Source: Falciphora oryzae
Taxonomy: Eukaryota; Ascomycota; Sordariomycetes; Magnaporthales; Magnaporthaceae
Direction of reading: 5' to 3'
Assembly (NCBI GenBank): GCA_000733355.1
Contig: JNVV01000002.1
Location: forward strand, 669,626-733,625
Length of the DNA stretch: 64,000 nt
The notes under the pieces are model-generated. The model was not told the origin of the DNA and ran no database searches. It was given only the letters and a program-made list of their open reading frames with translations. Positions 32,590-43,209 of this stretch are shown here, piece after piece (the first letter of the stretch is position 1; each line of letters opens with the position of its first letter). The position numbers were made by a program, and so were the translations under genes.

Positions 32590-33171
32590 ATACCATGGCA
32601 GCAAGAGTGCCGGATCGTGGCGTTGCCCCCTCGTCCCATAAGAAAACCCACCCGTGTTGTAGCATAACATGTATATCTACAGATCGGCTGTAAACATGGG
32701 CATTCAGGAATGTCATGAGAGGAGGCGGCCCTCGGCAGCTTCTAGACGTCAACGAAAAGCACAAAAGTCCCGCAGTGTTTCTGAAATCTACCCATGCAAA
32801 TCGCGCAATCCCTGGTTTGAATGATTCCATGCTACCGGCCACGTTGGTTTGAAGAAAAGACCCCAACCCATGAGTTTTGGAAATACCGTGGCAAAAAGAA
32901 AAGGGAGACCCGTTCCGACTCCGTCCGTAGCCGCCGCCACCGCCGTCCCTGCGACGGCGAGCCGACAGCTGCCGCTGCCGTCTCACTATGCTCTCCTTGG
33001 TCAAAAAAACAGAGGGCCGACGACTTGTCTTGCGACCGAAGTGGCCCAGATGGCTCTCTGGCACACTCTCAAGCCACATCGTCTCGTTCCCAAGGATTCG
33101 ACGCCCGCCACACGCACAAGAACTCCGTCCCAAGAATTTTTCATCATACCCCTAGAACAGCACCCTGCTCT
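32590..33171. other. Intergenic, convergent 3' ends
   Basis: 582 bp between the peroxiredoxin and RPL24 stops; 3' UTRs. No additional gene supported. Confidence 0.5.
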
Positions 33172-34155
33172 TTAACGGCTCTTGGCGGCGACCTTCACCG
33201 GGGCACCCTTGGCGCCCTGCTTGCTCGTCAGGCGGCCGGTCTGGCCCTTGCCGGCGGCGCCAGCGGACTTGGCCTTCTCGGCCTTCTTCGCCTTCTCAGC
33301 CTCAGCCTTCTTGGCCTTGCTCTCCTTGATGGCGGCGAGCCTGGCGGCGCTGCGGGCCTCGGGCCGCATCGTCCGGCGCTCCTTGATCACATCGAGGGAT
33401 GCGCCAACGATGGCACGCTGCGCCTTGACGGTCCTCCTGGTGCGCTTCTTGGCGACCTCCTGCACGAGGGGCAAAACAAGACACCGTTAGCCACCTGGAA
33501 CTGCTGCAAGCCCTGGAACCTCCTTTCCATCATATTTGGTTCGACCATATTGGGCCATGCCCTCGTTGGGTGTGGCGTGATCGTCGGTTCGGGAAGCGTC
33601 GATGGTCGAACGGCTGGAGGAGTGTTCGCAGAACCCAGGCAAGGCAGGAGGGTGGAAGGCTCATACCTCAGAGATACCCTTGCGGTGTTGGCGGCGGTAC
33701 AGGACAGTCCAGGCGATGCGGCGGGGGTTCTTGCGCTGCAGGAACAGCGACTCGGACTTGCCGTTCTGGAAGCGGAAGATCTTGCTGTCGCCACGGACGT
33801 AGATCTTACCCTGCAATCATTCAAACAGAAAGGGCGTCAGCTGCTGGCCTAGACAGGTCCCCAATGGAACCGTTGAGACACGTCAAAAGGCGTGCTCCAT
33901 GCCCCCCTCACGATCACGAAACCACGCGACCCGGTTTGATCTTTCCCACCAGCGTCTCTCGTGAGAGCGCCGGCCCGCACGCATCCCCTCTCCCAGCTCC
34001 GTCTCTTTCCTCCATCCAAGATCCAAACCGGGTCGGGCGGGTGGACGTCGTCGCGGCGGGGGAAACGGGAGGCCAATGTCTGTCCTGGGGTGGGTGTGTC
34101 GTACCTTGCCAGGGTAAATCCGTTGGCCGGAGAAGGCGTCGTCGTACGTCCGCAT
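33172..34155 (-). CDS. RPL24: 60S ribosomal protein L24
   Basis: Exons 34155-34105, 33810-33667 and 33459-33172 give 160 residues; all introns GT-AG in phase 0. Exon 1 is short (17 codons, [17 protein letters not shown]), then [14 protein letters not shown] and [18 protein letters not shown], the eL24 core that lies at the subunit interface. The C-terminus is the usual Ala/Lys-rich helix ([17 protein letters not shown]). The first, long intron (294 bp) placed soon after the start codon is common in fungal ribosomal protein genes. The initial residues differ slightly from the typical start of the family but the rest is unambiguous. Confidence 0.94.
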
Positions 34156-34628
34156 TTTGGCTGGTTGTTGTCGTCGTCGATTAGCTTACTGTCGGCGAGG
34201 GAGTTGGGTGGAAGGTTGTCGTCAAATGGGCAAAGGCAAGCAGAGGCGAACAAACGACGTCTCTATGCGAATTCAAAATTGTTGTGCGTCTCAGGCCCTG
34301 CTGCGTGCAATTGGGTGGGGCCGCGGGCTGAGGGGGCCGATGACTAAGCTTATGTGGCTGTTTGCCTGAGGCATCGATGCCTGAGTTCACCCAGAACGGA
34401 TGTTGATGATATGCTCAAACCTGACGCCTCTTCATGTCTAAAATGGGCAGGCATCCAAAAGAAACTGGTGCCATCCTCGGCTTGGCTAGATTTGACGGCG
34501 ACCTAAGTTCCCAAGTTGGACCTGTGGATTCTGTCTCTCGTCCTGAGCAGAAATTAGGCGTCATTCCACGTCAAGCTCTTGACGCGCTTGAGCCGTGCCC
34601 CATTCCGCCAACCTCACACAGCCCAGTG
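34156..34628. promoter_or_regulatory. Bidirectional promoter RPL24 / TAD1
   Basis: 473 bp between two divergent start codons, thus serving a highly expressed ribosomal protein gene and a low-level tRNA-editing gene. I could not assign individual factor sites. Confidence 0.5.
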
Positions 34629-36157
34629 ATGGCGTCCGAGGCCGACGCAATTGCGGCCGCCGTGCTAGGCGAGTTCGACAAGCTTCCTAGCAAGAGGAAG
34701 CCCCCTATCCGTGGCAATGGCATCCACGAGTGGGTTCCGCTCAGCGGAATCGTCGCTCAAGGTAACCAAGCCACTCACTTCCCTGGGCTCTCTCTCATTA
34801 TAGCAAACTGGATACATGTATTTATACAGATTTCTAGAAGGAATCACATCATCCTACACCTGTATTTCCCTGGCGTGAGTGGGCGAAGCCGCCTTCATGA
34901 CTCCATCAAAATTGTGAGCCAGTGCTTATTGGGCATATACGCCGTTTATAGGACGGGTATGAAGTGTCTACCAGCTTCCAAGGTGCCTCACGCCAACGGC
35001 CTCATCCTTCACGACTGGCACGCAGAGATCCTGGCCATCCGCGCTTTTAATCACTTTGTCCTCGAGGAGTGCAGGAATCTAGCCATGGGGCTGAGCGCCT
35101 CCGAGTACCTCCGCATCAGGAGCGCAGAAGAGATCGCCGAGGCCAGGAAGGACGGGTGGTGGAGCGACCAGCCGTTTGCATGGAGGGAGGATGTGAGCCT
35201 GCACATGTATTGCTCCGAAGCACCCTGTAAGAACATTCCCAAGCTTCCCCAAGCTCATATCCACTGTTGCGAGCCAGAAGGAGGGTGACTTCTGACCCCT
35301 AACAACCCCTGATCTCCCCCTTCACAGGTGGAGATGCCTCAATGGAGCTCATAATGGCCGCTCAGGAAGACGACACGCCATGGGAGGTCCCGCCCGACTG
35401 TGGCTCTTCCTCCCCGGCAGAGGGCGGCAGCGACCTCCCCGGGCGCGCCTACTTCTCGCGGCTCGGCGTGGTCCGGCGCAAGCCCGCGCGGGGAGACGCG
35501 CCGCAGACGCTGTCCAAGTCGTGCTCGGACAAGCTGGCCATGAGCCAGTGCGCCTCGCTGCTCTCGTCCCTGACCTCGCTCCTGGTGAGCCCGCGGGGCG
35601 CCTACCTGCGGACCCTGGTCCTGCCCGCGTCCCAGCACTCCGAGGAGGGCTGCCGGCGCTCCTTCTCCGCCGACGGCAGGATGCGCGACGCGGCAGCGGC
35701 GGCCTGGCCCGGCGGCTACGGCTTCCACCCCTTCGACGTGCGCGCGACGTCCCCCGGCGTCGACTTTGACTTCTCGCGCAGGAGGACGGCGGCGCGGGCT
35801 CCCAGGGGCAGCGCGGGCATCGCGCCCAGCCCGCTGGCCGTGGCGTGGAACCGGGCCGGCCTCGAGGAGGGCGTCATGGCCGGGGTGCAGCAGGGCAGGA
35901 AGCAGACGGACCCCAAGGGCGCGAGCGTGCTCTGCAGGGTCGGCATGTGGGGACGGGCGCTTAGCGTAGCCTCATCGGCGGTGCTGCTCGGCGCGGGGGC
36001 TGTGGCTGCCCGCAAGGTCCTGTCTGAGGCTGCGGCTTACAAGGAGCTGAAGCAGAGCGAGCTCCTGCAGCCGAGGGCTCACGTCAAGGGGCAGGTCAAG
36101 GCGGCTTGCCTCAGGGGCTGGGTAAATAACGTCGCCGACGACCAGTTTGGTTTGTGA
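34629..36157 (+). CDS. TAD1: tRNA-specific adenosine-37 deaminase Tad1
   Basis: Exons 34629-34761, 34841-34874, 34952-35226 and 35328-36157 give 423 residues. The 34-nt exon 2 (GITSSYTCISLA) is needed to join VPLSGIVAQ to TGMKCLPASK; phases 1, 2 and 1 all fit. Zinc and catalytic residues of the ADAR/Tad1 deaminase domain are present: His79-Ala-Glu81 (HDWHAEILA), Cys148 in APCGD (made by the third splice) and Cys213 in SKSCSDKLA. Tad1 converts A37 of eukaryotic alanine tRNA to inosine. The remaining C-terminal half is variable in fungi. The visible end is rich in Ala/Leu (SVASSAVLLGAGAVAARKVL). The nearest upstream in-frame ATG lies at 34434 but the 34629 start matches the family length better. 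Confidence 0.9.
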
Positions 36158-36683
36158 CGGCACGCGCGCCTTACGCAAGATAGAATCGACGTCGCATCCC
36201 ACCTACGATGCAATGCAAGGCTAGACTCATGATACATCCTGAGCCCCAGTCCCTGCAGTAGATATATCGGCTGCCCAAGACCTGTTCTTTACACCCATGT
36301 ATCAAATCGCGACCAAGGCAAGACACGGCTGGCACAGCGAAGGTGGGTATCATCCTGTTAAATCCTCTCTTGCAAGGGGCCAGGATACGAGAAGTATTCC
36401 CCGCGCATAACAAAAATAGTCCATTTCTGCTGTGCTAGGTCGCCGTATGAACGACACAAAGGAGCCAAAGAAACCACCATCTCGAGCTTCCTTACGCGGG
36501 GTAAACATAACCGTGACTTTTTGTGCCCATTCCAACGCGCGCCGCAGCCGTTTCCCTTCCCCTTGAGTCTAGAGGATTCCCTTTCCCATATGCGTGGTCG
36601 AGGTTTGTCGTAAATGTGTGTTTGTTGAGTTAATCGTGTGGGTTCGTCGCGGAAATATCTGGTCGCCATGGCTAGGTCGTAGT
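36158..36683. other. Intergenic, convergent 3' ends
   Basis: 526 bp between TAD1 and NAC-beta stops. No gene recognised. Confidence 0.5.
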
Positions 36684-37571
36684 TTACTCGACCTTGTCCT
36701 CAAAGTTCTCGCCGGCGACGAGGTCCGGGATGTCGTCATCGTCGGCCTCCTTGTCGCCCTCGGTCTTTTGCATGTTCTGGTAGCTCTCCGCCAGCTTCCT
36801 CAGCGAGGCTAGCGAGTCGGGGCCAAGCTGGTTGAGGATGCCGGGGACGAGCTCCGTCAGCTCCTTGTCCTCACCGTTGCCGTAGATGGCGAAGGTGTTG
36901 GCCGGGACAGCGGCGTGGACTGCGAGCGAAGAGAAGGTCCAGTCAGCGCAAAGAACACGGCCCTCCCCCCGCGTATGACGCTCCGCCTTAGGGAAGTTCG
37001 TCTTAACCCCCACTCGGCTTCCCTTACCTTTCGGGGCGGCGAAGTGGATCACGTTTCCGTCGCTCTTGAACATGTTGACCTCCTCAATGGCCTGGATGGG
37101 CTGGACGTTGAGCTTCTTCAGCGTCTGCTGCAGCTTCTTGTCATCGCCACCGGACCGCGCGGGGGCGCGCTTGACCTTCCTCCGGGGAGTGCCCTTGCCA
37201 CTGCATCGCCGCCTTTCGTTAGCGGTCGGTTCCAAATATTGCGTGCGTGCAGGTGGGGTGATGGTCGCCGGTCGCATCGCGGGGCTCGTCCATGGCTCCC
37301 AGCATCCTGGCCTGGCCCTCTGCGAAACCCCTCTCTGTCGCTTTCCCTCGTCTGTTCGAATATCGCGACAAATCGATCGAAGTCGACGTGGAAATGTGGC
37401 TGAAAATACATACCCTAATTTTGCAGGGTTAGCACATGATCGGTCATTTTTCCTCCTTTTTTTCCCCCTCCTCCCCCTCATTTTCCTAGCCCGTGCAGCG
37501 TGCGATCAGTCGGCCTTACCAATACGTGCGCTGGCACCCAGCTTCTTGAGGCGCTCCTGAACGTCGGCCAT
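36684..37571 (-). CDS. EGD1: Nascent polypeptide-associated complex subunit beta
   Basis: Exons 37571-37520, a single base at 37414, 37200-37028 and 36919-36684 give 153 residues. The product has [31 protein letters not shown] (ribosome-binding basic patch), [18 protein letters not shown] and [20 protein letters not shown] (NAC dimer domain), and an acidic tail ending FEDKVE. NAC-beta pairs with NAC-alpha at the ribosome exit tunnel and shields nascent chains. Joining exon 1 directly to the exon at 37200 leaves the frame one base short. Intron signals on both sides of 37414 (CTAAC branch then TTAG before it, GTATGT after it) supply exactly the missing G, giving RIGGKG. Alternatively intron 37413-37201 (213 bp, stop-free, multiple of three) is retained, adding 71 unfamiliar residues. 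Confidence 0.92.
37414..37414 (-). other. EGD1: Predicted one-nucleotide exon of EGD1
   Basis: On the minus strand the context is TTAG|G|GTATGT, with a CTAAC branch sequence about 15 bases upstream of the TTAG. Intron 1 spans 37519-37415 (GTAAGG...TTAG) and intron 2 spans 37413-37201 (GTATGT...CTAAC...GCAG). The single G restores the reading frame. Confidence 0.7.
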
Positions 37572-38409
37572 GATTGCGATATGGAGGAAGTTGGCACGGG
37601 GTGGACTGGTGGGAGTTGCAAAGGAATGAGATATGGTGGTGGGCTGCTTGTCGACGGCTCCGGATTAGCAAATTGGCAAATGGTGGGCTTGTGGCTCGAG
37701 GTTTGGGTCAACCCCCGGTGATGGGCCGAATTGTCAGCAGCGGGCGGGCACCAAAAAACCGAATCCCCCGAGTATTGCATAGCACCAATGTACGTACCCC
37801 AGCGGGATATCAGGGCCGTGCTTTTTTTTTTTTTTTTTTTTTCTTGGTTGGTGAACGAGGCGGGGTGATCTTTGGCTACAGAAGCAGGCTTGCCTGGAAA
37901 GTGGGACGAAGCCTCGCCCAAGCGGACTGGTGAATTTGTGCGCGCCAAGATTTTTCGCTTGTGCAAAATCAATTTTCCACGCGACGATGGTGCTCTCCAG
38001 TGCCGCGGCTGGTGCTCCACCCACACAGCGTCCCGCCCGGCCCTGCGTTGGGAGCCACCTCCTTGCAGTCTGATCGTCCGTCATTATGTGACCGACTCTG
38101 CACAGGCCGTCACTCCGCCTGTCCATGTCTCCTGCGAGAGGAATCCGTATTACAGAAGGGTGGCATGCCGACAGGGGCCATAACAAAACGCTTGTCAAGT
38201 AACAAATAACTCTTGCACTCAATCCGATTCAGTGAGTTCCTGGTGCCTGTGCCCTTTCGCAGGCCGGGTTTAGTGCATGCGTGCATCCCGTTTTGGACCG
38301 TCACCTCGCTGAATGTACAGTCCCAGCCCGTATATCGGGTCATACCTATCACTTGGTGTCGTTACAGTTCGACCTGGTGGCTGGAAAAAATACCTAGATA
38401 GATTTGTGA
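37572..38409. promoter_or_regulatory. EGD1 upstream region
   Basis: 838 bp between EGD1 start and CBP4 stop, both on the minus strand. It contains a T21 run (37822-37842). It should include the EGD1 promoter and the CBP4 3' UTR. Confidence 0.45.
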
Positions 38410-38939
38410 TCATGACTTTGAGACGCCCCCCAGCCCTACTTCTCTCCTCATCTGCTCCTTTCTAGCCTCCTCCTCCTCTTGCGCTCGACGCCTCGCCTCC
38501 ACCTGAGCTTCCTTGTTCCTCTGCTGTGCCTCGGCCTGCACAACCCAGACTATGGAAGGTTGTAGACGAACGCATCAGCGTGCGTCTCGAACATCGCATG
38601 GCACAGTAGGGTGTGATTTACTGGACTTATCCGACTTGGAGTACTCCTTGAGCTTGGTGACAAAGTCATCATACTCCTTTTGCCTCTCGTGACGAGTCTC
38701 TAGACTCCGCTTCTGCAGGTCGGGGTTGTATTTCTTGAAGAGCTCCTCTTCCGTGGGCGTTATTGACATGACGAACATGGGTCCTCCCACGGCCATGGCA
38801 GTCCCGCTACGTCGTGGGGTGGGAAAAAAGTGATGATCCGTCAGTCCGGGCAAGAACTTAGCAGGATACCGGATATAAAAAAAGCTCACCCGAGGATCAT
38901 CTTCAGCCACAAACCCCAATTTCTCTGTCTTGCGGCCAT
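38410..38939 (-). CDS. CBP4: Cytochrome bc1 assembly factor Cbp4
   Basis: Exons 38939-38890, 38806-38622 and 38549-38410 give 124 residues (donors GTGAGC, GTAAAT; acceptors GTAG, ATAG; phases close). The protein begins [20 protein letters not shown], followed by the single hydrophobic span [14 protein letters not shown] and the family motif [20 protein letters not shown], then [13 protein letters not shown] made by the second splice, and a highly charged helical C-terminus ([18 protein letters not shown]). Cbp4 is a small inner-membrane mitochondrial protein that with Cbp3-Cbp6 stabilises newly made cytochrome b during complex III assembly. Confidence 0.9.
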
Positions 38940-41900
38940 TGTCTCTTTTTGCCCGAAACTGCTGTGGGAGGTGAGTTTTAGCCGTGTCGATTGCTGATGA
39001 TGGCAGGTCATGCATGCCCGCACGGTTGTTCCGTCGACGATGAGTTCACCGTGATGTGAGGAATTTATCGCCACACGTGGCTGGGCGGGTGATGTGGCTC
39101 GTGCATCCCGCGGTGGCCGCTTCCCCAGAAATTTGATGACCCCGAGATACAGCTCTACTTGGCACATCCTAGATAAATCGAGGTTTGTCATGGAGCATTT
39201 TAAAATATTCAGCTCAAGAGACACTGGCCTGGTAGATTTTCAACTCTACGTTCAAGCCCGTCGGCCTTCCGCCTCCTCGACCACACCGTGCACGGATGTG
39301 TAGGGGTGACTTTCGTCCTAGCATGCCAGATGCTCCCGCCATCCACCACAGCTGGCTATCTGTTCAGAATCACAAAATTTGATGGTTGCGATACTTGATG
39401 GCTTGGTAGAGTGTTAGGGCCCTGAGAAGAAGAGAGAAAAACGATTCGCATCGTCAACGAGGACTTACAGGGATTCGAGCGTCGAGTCTCGCCATGTTTT
39501 CTCACCATTGCGTCCATTGCTTCAACATCGAGCCCGGGATAGCGCTGGCATCGAGAGACCAGAGGACACACTCTATAAAGCCGGAACATCTAGCCCAAAT
39601 GTCGCCTTACAAAAAGTCGGAGCGGGAGCATATCCAGTCGGGCAGTCCCGGCATAAGTCATTATTCGGACTCGCGATTACCTGCTGCTTGTTGAAGCTCG
39701 AACGTGTAGCGCGAGGTCTGGTTCCAGGAAGAGTTTCACCGTTTGCGCATCACGTCCCTAATTCGTGTGTAAAGCTGGATGATTATCGATTACTCCGAGG
39801 GACACACGTATACACACTCGGATCGATTTCTGACTTGATCATGGGAGCGGTGATGAGAATCCGCGGTTCGAGGGGTTACGAGGAAAGGAGTTGAGAATTC
39901 TTCCAAATAACGGATCTCCGGCGATCGAAATAATGCCCGTCGACTTGGGTTATCACATCATCGCTCGGGAGGATACAGGCAAAACATGGGAAATTGAACA
40001 CCCATATGGTCATGCTATGCAACTACTCGCCATCAAAGGCGTGCTTTTTTTTTTCTTTTTTTTTTTTCTTTTTGGCGTTGGAAGAGTGGTTTCTTCACAT
40101 CGCTGGTCACCAGGGTTAGAGGTATGAATTTGCCGTCCTCCATGCACTCCGCGATCGCGAGCTCCGGCGTGTGCACGATGTCTTCGCCCCTCCATTGGGC
40201 ATCAAGCATTTCATCCAATCAATTCACTGTCAAAAGGTACCAGGGCGTGGATACCCCTGAATGGATCGCCCTGGGCAGGGCTTCAAGTGCTTCGTCGGGT
40301 CAGTAGGCTGTTCGGACGCATAAAATTGGCGTGGGCCGATCAGCAAACTCATGGCCCCAGAAACTTGCTTGGGGGTTGGTCCTCACGACTCCTCCACAAT
40401 CTTGAGTTATCCGCTGAGCAGTTATCAGGACGATCACTTCCCCAGACGCCGGTGCAGGCGGTGAACGCGAGGCAAAGAGTTGCAAGATTCCAGGTTCTTT
40501 GTCTCTCGGAAAAGACCGAAAAAAAAGGGTTCACAGGAATGCAGAAGTGCCGGGAAGGACTCCTTTCTTTCGCACATCGCTGGTTGGCCCAGACTGGTCC
40601 AGTGTATTTTTGGTTCTCGGCAGCGCGTTTCGTCATAACGTCACATCCAGCAAGGTGCGTCAGCCACCAGACAGATGGCCAGTGTCGATATGCACGCCGC
40701 CCCTGGATCAAGAGAGACGATGCGGTCGGAAGTTGAATCCATGAAGAAGCGAACGACAAACACATGCTTCCCCTTTGCCAGAACGGACGAGATGACGGGC
40801 CGCCCAAGCTGATTCAGGGCGGGCCGCACAATTCGGTAGATGTCCAGCTGGCACGCTGGCCAGTAAACTCTCGGCATCCATGTCTCAGTGAGACGGCCAG
40901 CCCGTTCTCGAGCGTTATCTTTTTCGGCCGCCACCAAAACAAAGGCCCGACCTGGGCCCGTTTCTTGGTGGTGGTGTCTTGCCGTTTTCTTTGGCTCCTC
41001 CTTGCCGACGGATACTTTTGTGTTCTTTTGGTGGCACATGCGGCACCATTCTTGTGGCTCGCGTTTCAGCGTTTCGCCCAATCGCATGTGCTCTTTGCCG
41101 GATTGGTGCTTGGGTCTAGCTGGGTCGCTGTCTTTGGGCCACTCTTGGTTCGGCGCGCAATGCGCTTGCGACTTTATTTAGCCTGCCGTGGCCAAAGAGT
41201 ACCGTGCGAGAGTTTTGGGATGGAATGAGTGCGGAGTTGGGACGAATTATTGCATGCGCCATTTCATAAAAATCATATGGGTGTGATTTGAGCACAGTAT
41301 GGAGATAAGAACACAGACTCTATCCTACAGTTCCTCAGGAGACCCTCGAGATCTTGAGAGCTGGTTCCTGTTCCGGGTCAGCGCAGGCTAACGCAGGTAC
41401 TACCTCGGTGGCTTTCGTTGGCTGCTTTGGTCCTATCAGTTGCTCCAGGGGCAAAGCTGACGGCATCTGGCCCCAGACAGCTGGTAACCCACGCGCCCAC
41501 CAAGCCGGGCTGCCAGAAGTTCAGGGTGCGGTATTGAATGCAGGAATTGGAAGCTTCCAGGTTCGGTGGGCAGATGCGCAAGCACAAGGTGGGCAGATGC
41601 GCAAGCACAAGGTGGGCAGATGCGCAAGCACAAGGTGGGCAGATGCGCAAGCACAAGGTGGGCTAGCAAACTGGGCCTTTGCTCGCGAGACCCTGTCCCA
41701 GAGCTGGAGTGCACAACTGAATGGTGTCGAACGGGGTCCCTTGAACAGGGAACGTCATATTCACAAAAACGGTGCCGTTTACTGGCCGTTGTCGGGTGGT
41801 GGTTGGGGGCATGCATAACCGTGGGGTGCTAACGTGCAGGGTGGCGGCCTCCTCTCTTGTGAATACGAAGGACTCCTGCACTGTGACGGGTCCCAAACGG

Positions 41901-42393
41901 TCATTTGTCTCCACACCACTTCTTTTTTGGGCCCACTCCCACCTTGCTTGTCCCTTTCTTCGGTTCTATTGAAGGACAACCATCCCATCCGTCTTTGTTG
42001 ACCATTCGCCGTCGCTCGTTTTTCTGGTCCTTTCCATTTGTACCATCTTTTTTTCCTTCGTCCAGCCCTTTTCTTGTTCAAACTACATTTTGAGGGCATC
42101 ATACTCTTTACAAGCGAGCTATTGCTTGTCCCATCGTTTGCTCATCCAACGAATCCGCGCATTAGACTTGGAGAAAATTTGCTTCCTGGTCTGATTCTAT
42201 TGCAGGCCCTCGACTCTGCGACACGGCCCAGTCGATCAGCCGCACAATCTTTATTCGACTCCTGAAGGGGTTTGTCTTGGTTGGGTGACCCTGCCACTCG
42301 ACTTGTCTCCTCGACTACTGGGAGTACATTATCTTCTCGACCCTCATCTCCATCCACCAATCTCTCGAGACTCGCAGAGCAGCGTTCGTCACG
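38940..42393. other. Gene-poor 3.4 kb region
   Basis: No supported gene. Contents: T/C-run sequence at 40046-40072, a short minus-strand frame at 40033-40218 with protein-like composition (see findings), and the 23 bp minisatellite at 41566-41663. The last few hundred bases before 42394 are pyrimidine-rich and are the likely promoter/5' UTR of the wall-sensor gene. Confidence 0.55.
41566..41663. repeat. 23 bp minisatellite, four copies
   Basis: A 23-base unit containing GGGCAGATGCGCAAGCACAA is repeated four times without visible mismatch, starts of GGG at 41568, 41591, 41614 and 41637, then a partial GTGGGC. The period is not a multiple of three and no gene overlaps. Confidence 0.95.
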
Positions 42394-43209
42394 ATGCGCT
42401 CCACTCAGCTTCTGCGGGCTCTGGCGGTGGCCCTGACTGCCTTCGCCACCGCGCACGCCAGTTTGCCGGATGTGAACGTCCAGGGTGCATTGGGACATCA
42501 ACTTGCCAAGAGGCAGTCCAGTGGCACTGGATCATCGTCAGCTCCTCCGGCGACCCCGACGACTACAAGCCCACGGACGACGACGACGACGACGCCTCCG
42601 AATTCGCCAAGCACTACCAGTCCTCGGACTACGACAACGCCGCCGCCGCCTCCTCCGCAGTCGACCTCCGACAACAACAACAACAACAACAATAACCCCC
42701 CACCCGGCACGACGTCGCCGCGAACGACGCCTCCGCAGACAACGCCGCCCCCGACGGATAAGGGCCCGGTGAGCACCCCGACCTCTGGGACTCCGATCAC
42801 GTCGACCTGGACGTCCACGACCGTCGTGACCGATTCGGCCAACGGACGCGTCTCGACGCTCATTAGCGAGGGGACGACGACGTCCACGGCAGGACTGGCC
42901 GGGAGTGGTGGCAATGGCGGCAACCAACAACAGTCGGGCATGAGCGAGGACCAGAAGAAGACGATAATCGGTGTCGTGTGTGGCATCGGTGGTGCCATTG
43001 TGCTGGCTGTCGTTGGGATCGTCGCTTGGAGGGTCTGGGGTCGCAAGAGGAACCAGGAAGAGGCCGAGGGTGCTTTCGGTCCCAGCTACAGCCCTGCCGA
43101 GAAGCCCGAGCAACAACAGCCCAGCTCGCAGAGCAGCCGCACGCCATTCCAAAGCACCCTGGAAAGCTACCACGCGCCTACCCAAGTCAACACGGCGTCG
43201 AATTTCTAA
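42394..43209 (+). CDS. Mid2-like single-pass cell-surface protein
   Basis: Single-exon, 271 residues. Signal peptide MRSTQLLRALAVALTAFATA then a mucin-like Thr/Pro/Ser-rich ectodomain with repeated TTSPRTTTT blocks and a run of Asn (about residue 93-100). Then comes a conserved-looking STWTSTTVVTDSANGRVST segment, one transmembrane helix at about residues 191-213 (IIGVVCGIGGAIVLAVVGIV) followed by basic WGRKRNQEE, and a cytoplasmic tail. This is the layout of fungal wall-stress sensors such as Mid2/Wsc, whose stiff O-mannosylated rod reads wall tension and signals to Rho1. No WSC Cys domain is present, so Mid2-like is the better description. Function is inferred from architecture only. Confidence 0.8.
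   Translation: MRSTQLLRALAVALTAFATAHASLPDVNVQGALGHQLAKRQSSGTGSSSAPPATPTTTSPRTTTTTTPPNSPSTTSPRTTTTPPPPPPQSTSDNNNNNNNNPPPGTTSPRTTPPQTTPPPTDKGPVSTPTSGTPITSTWTSTTVVTDSANGRVSTLISEGTTTSTAGLAGSGGNGGNQQQSGMSEDQKKTIIGVVCGIGGAIVLAVVGIVAWRVWGRKRNQEEAEGAFGPSYSPAEKPEQQQPSSQSSRTPFQSTLESYHAPTQVNTASNF

Noticed and set aside
36684..37481. 265-codon NAC-beta frame with an N-terminal extension
   Set aside because: It arises because the EGD1 introns are open in frame; the inserted Arg-rich segments are not part of any NAC-beta and are flanked by complete splice signals.
41566..41663. CRISPR-like array
   Set aside because: The 23 bp copies are adjacent without spacers, so it is a minisatellite; the genome is eukaryotic.
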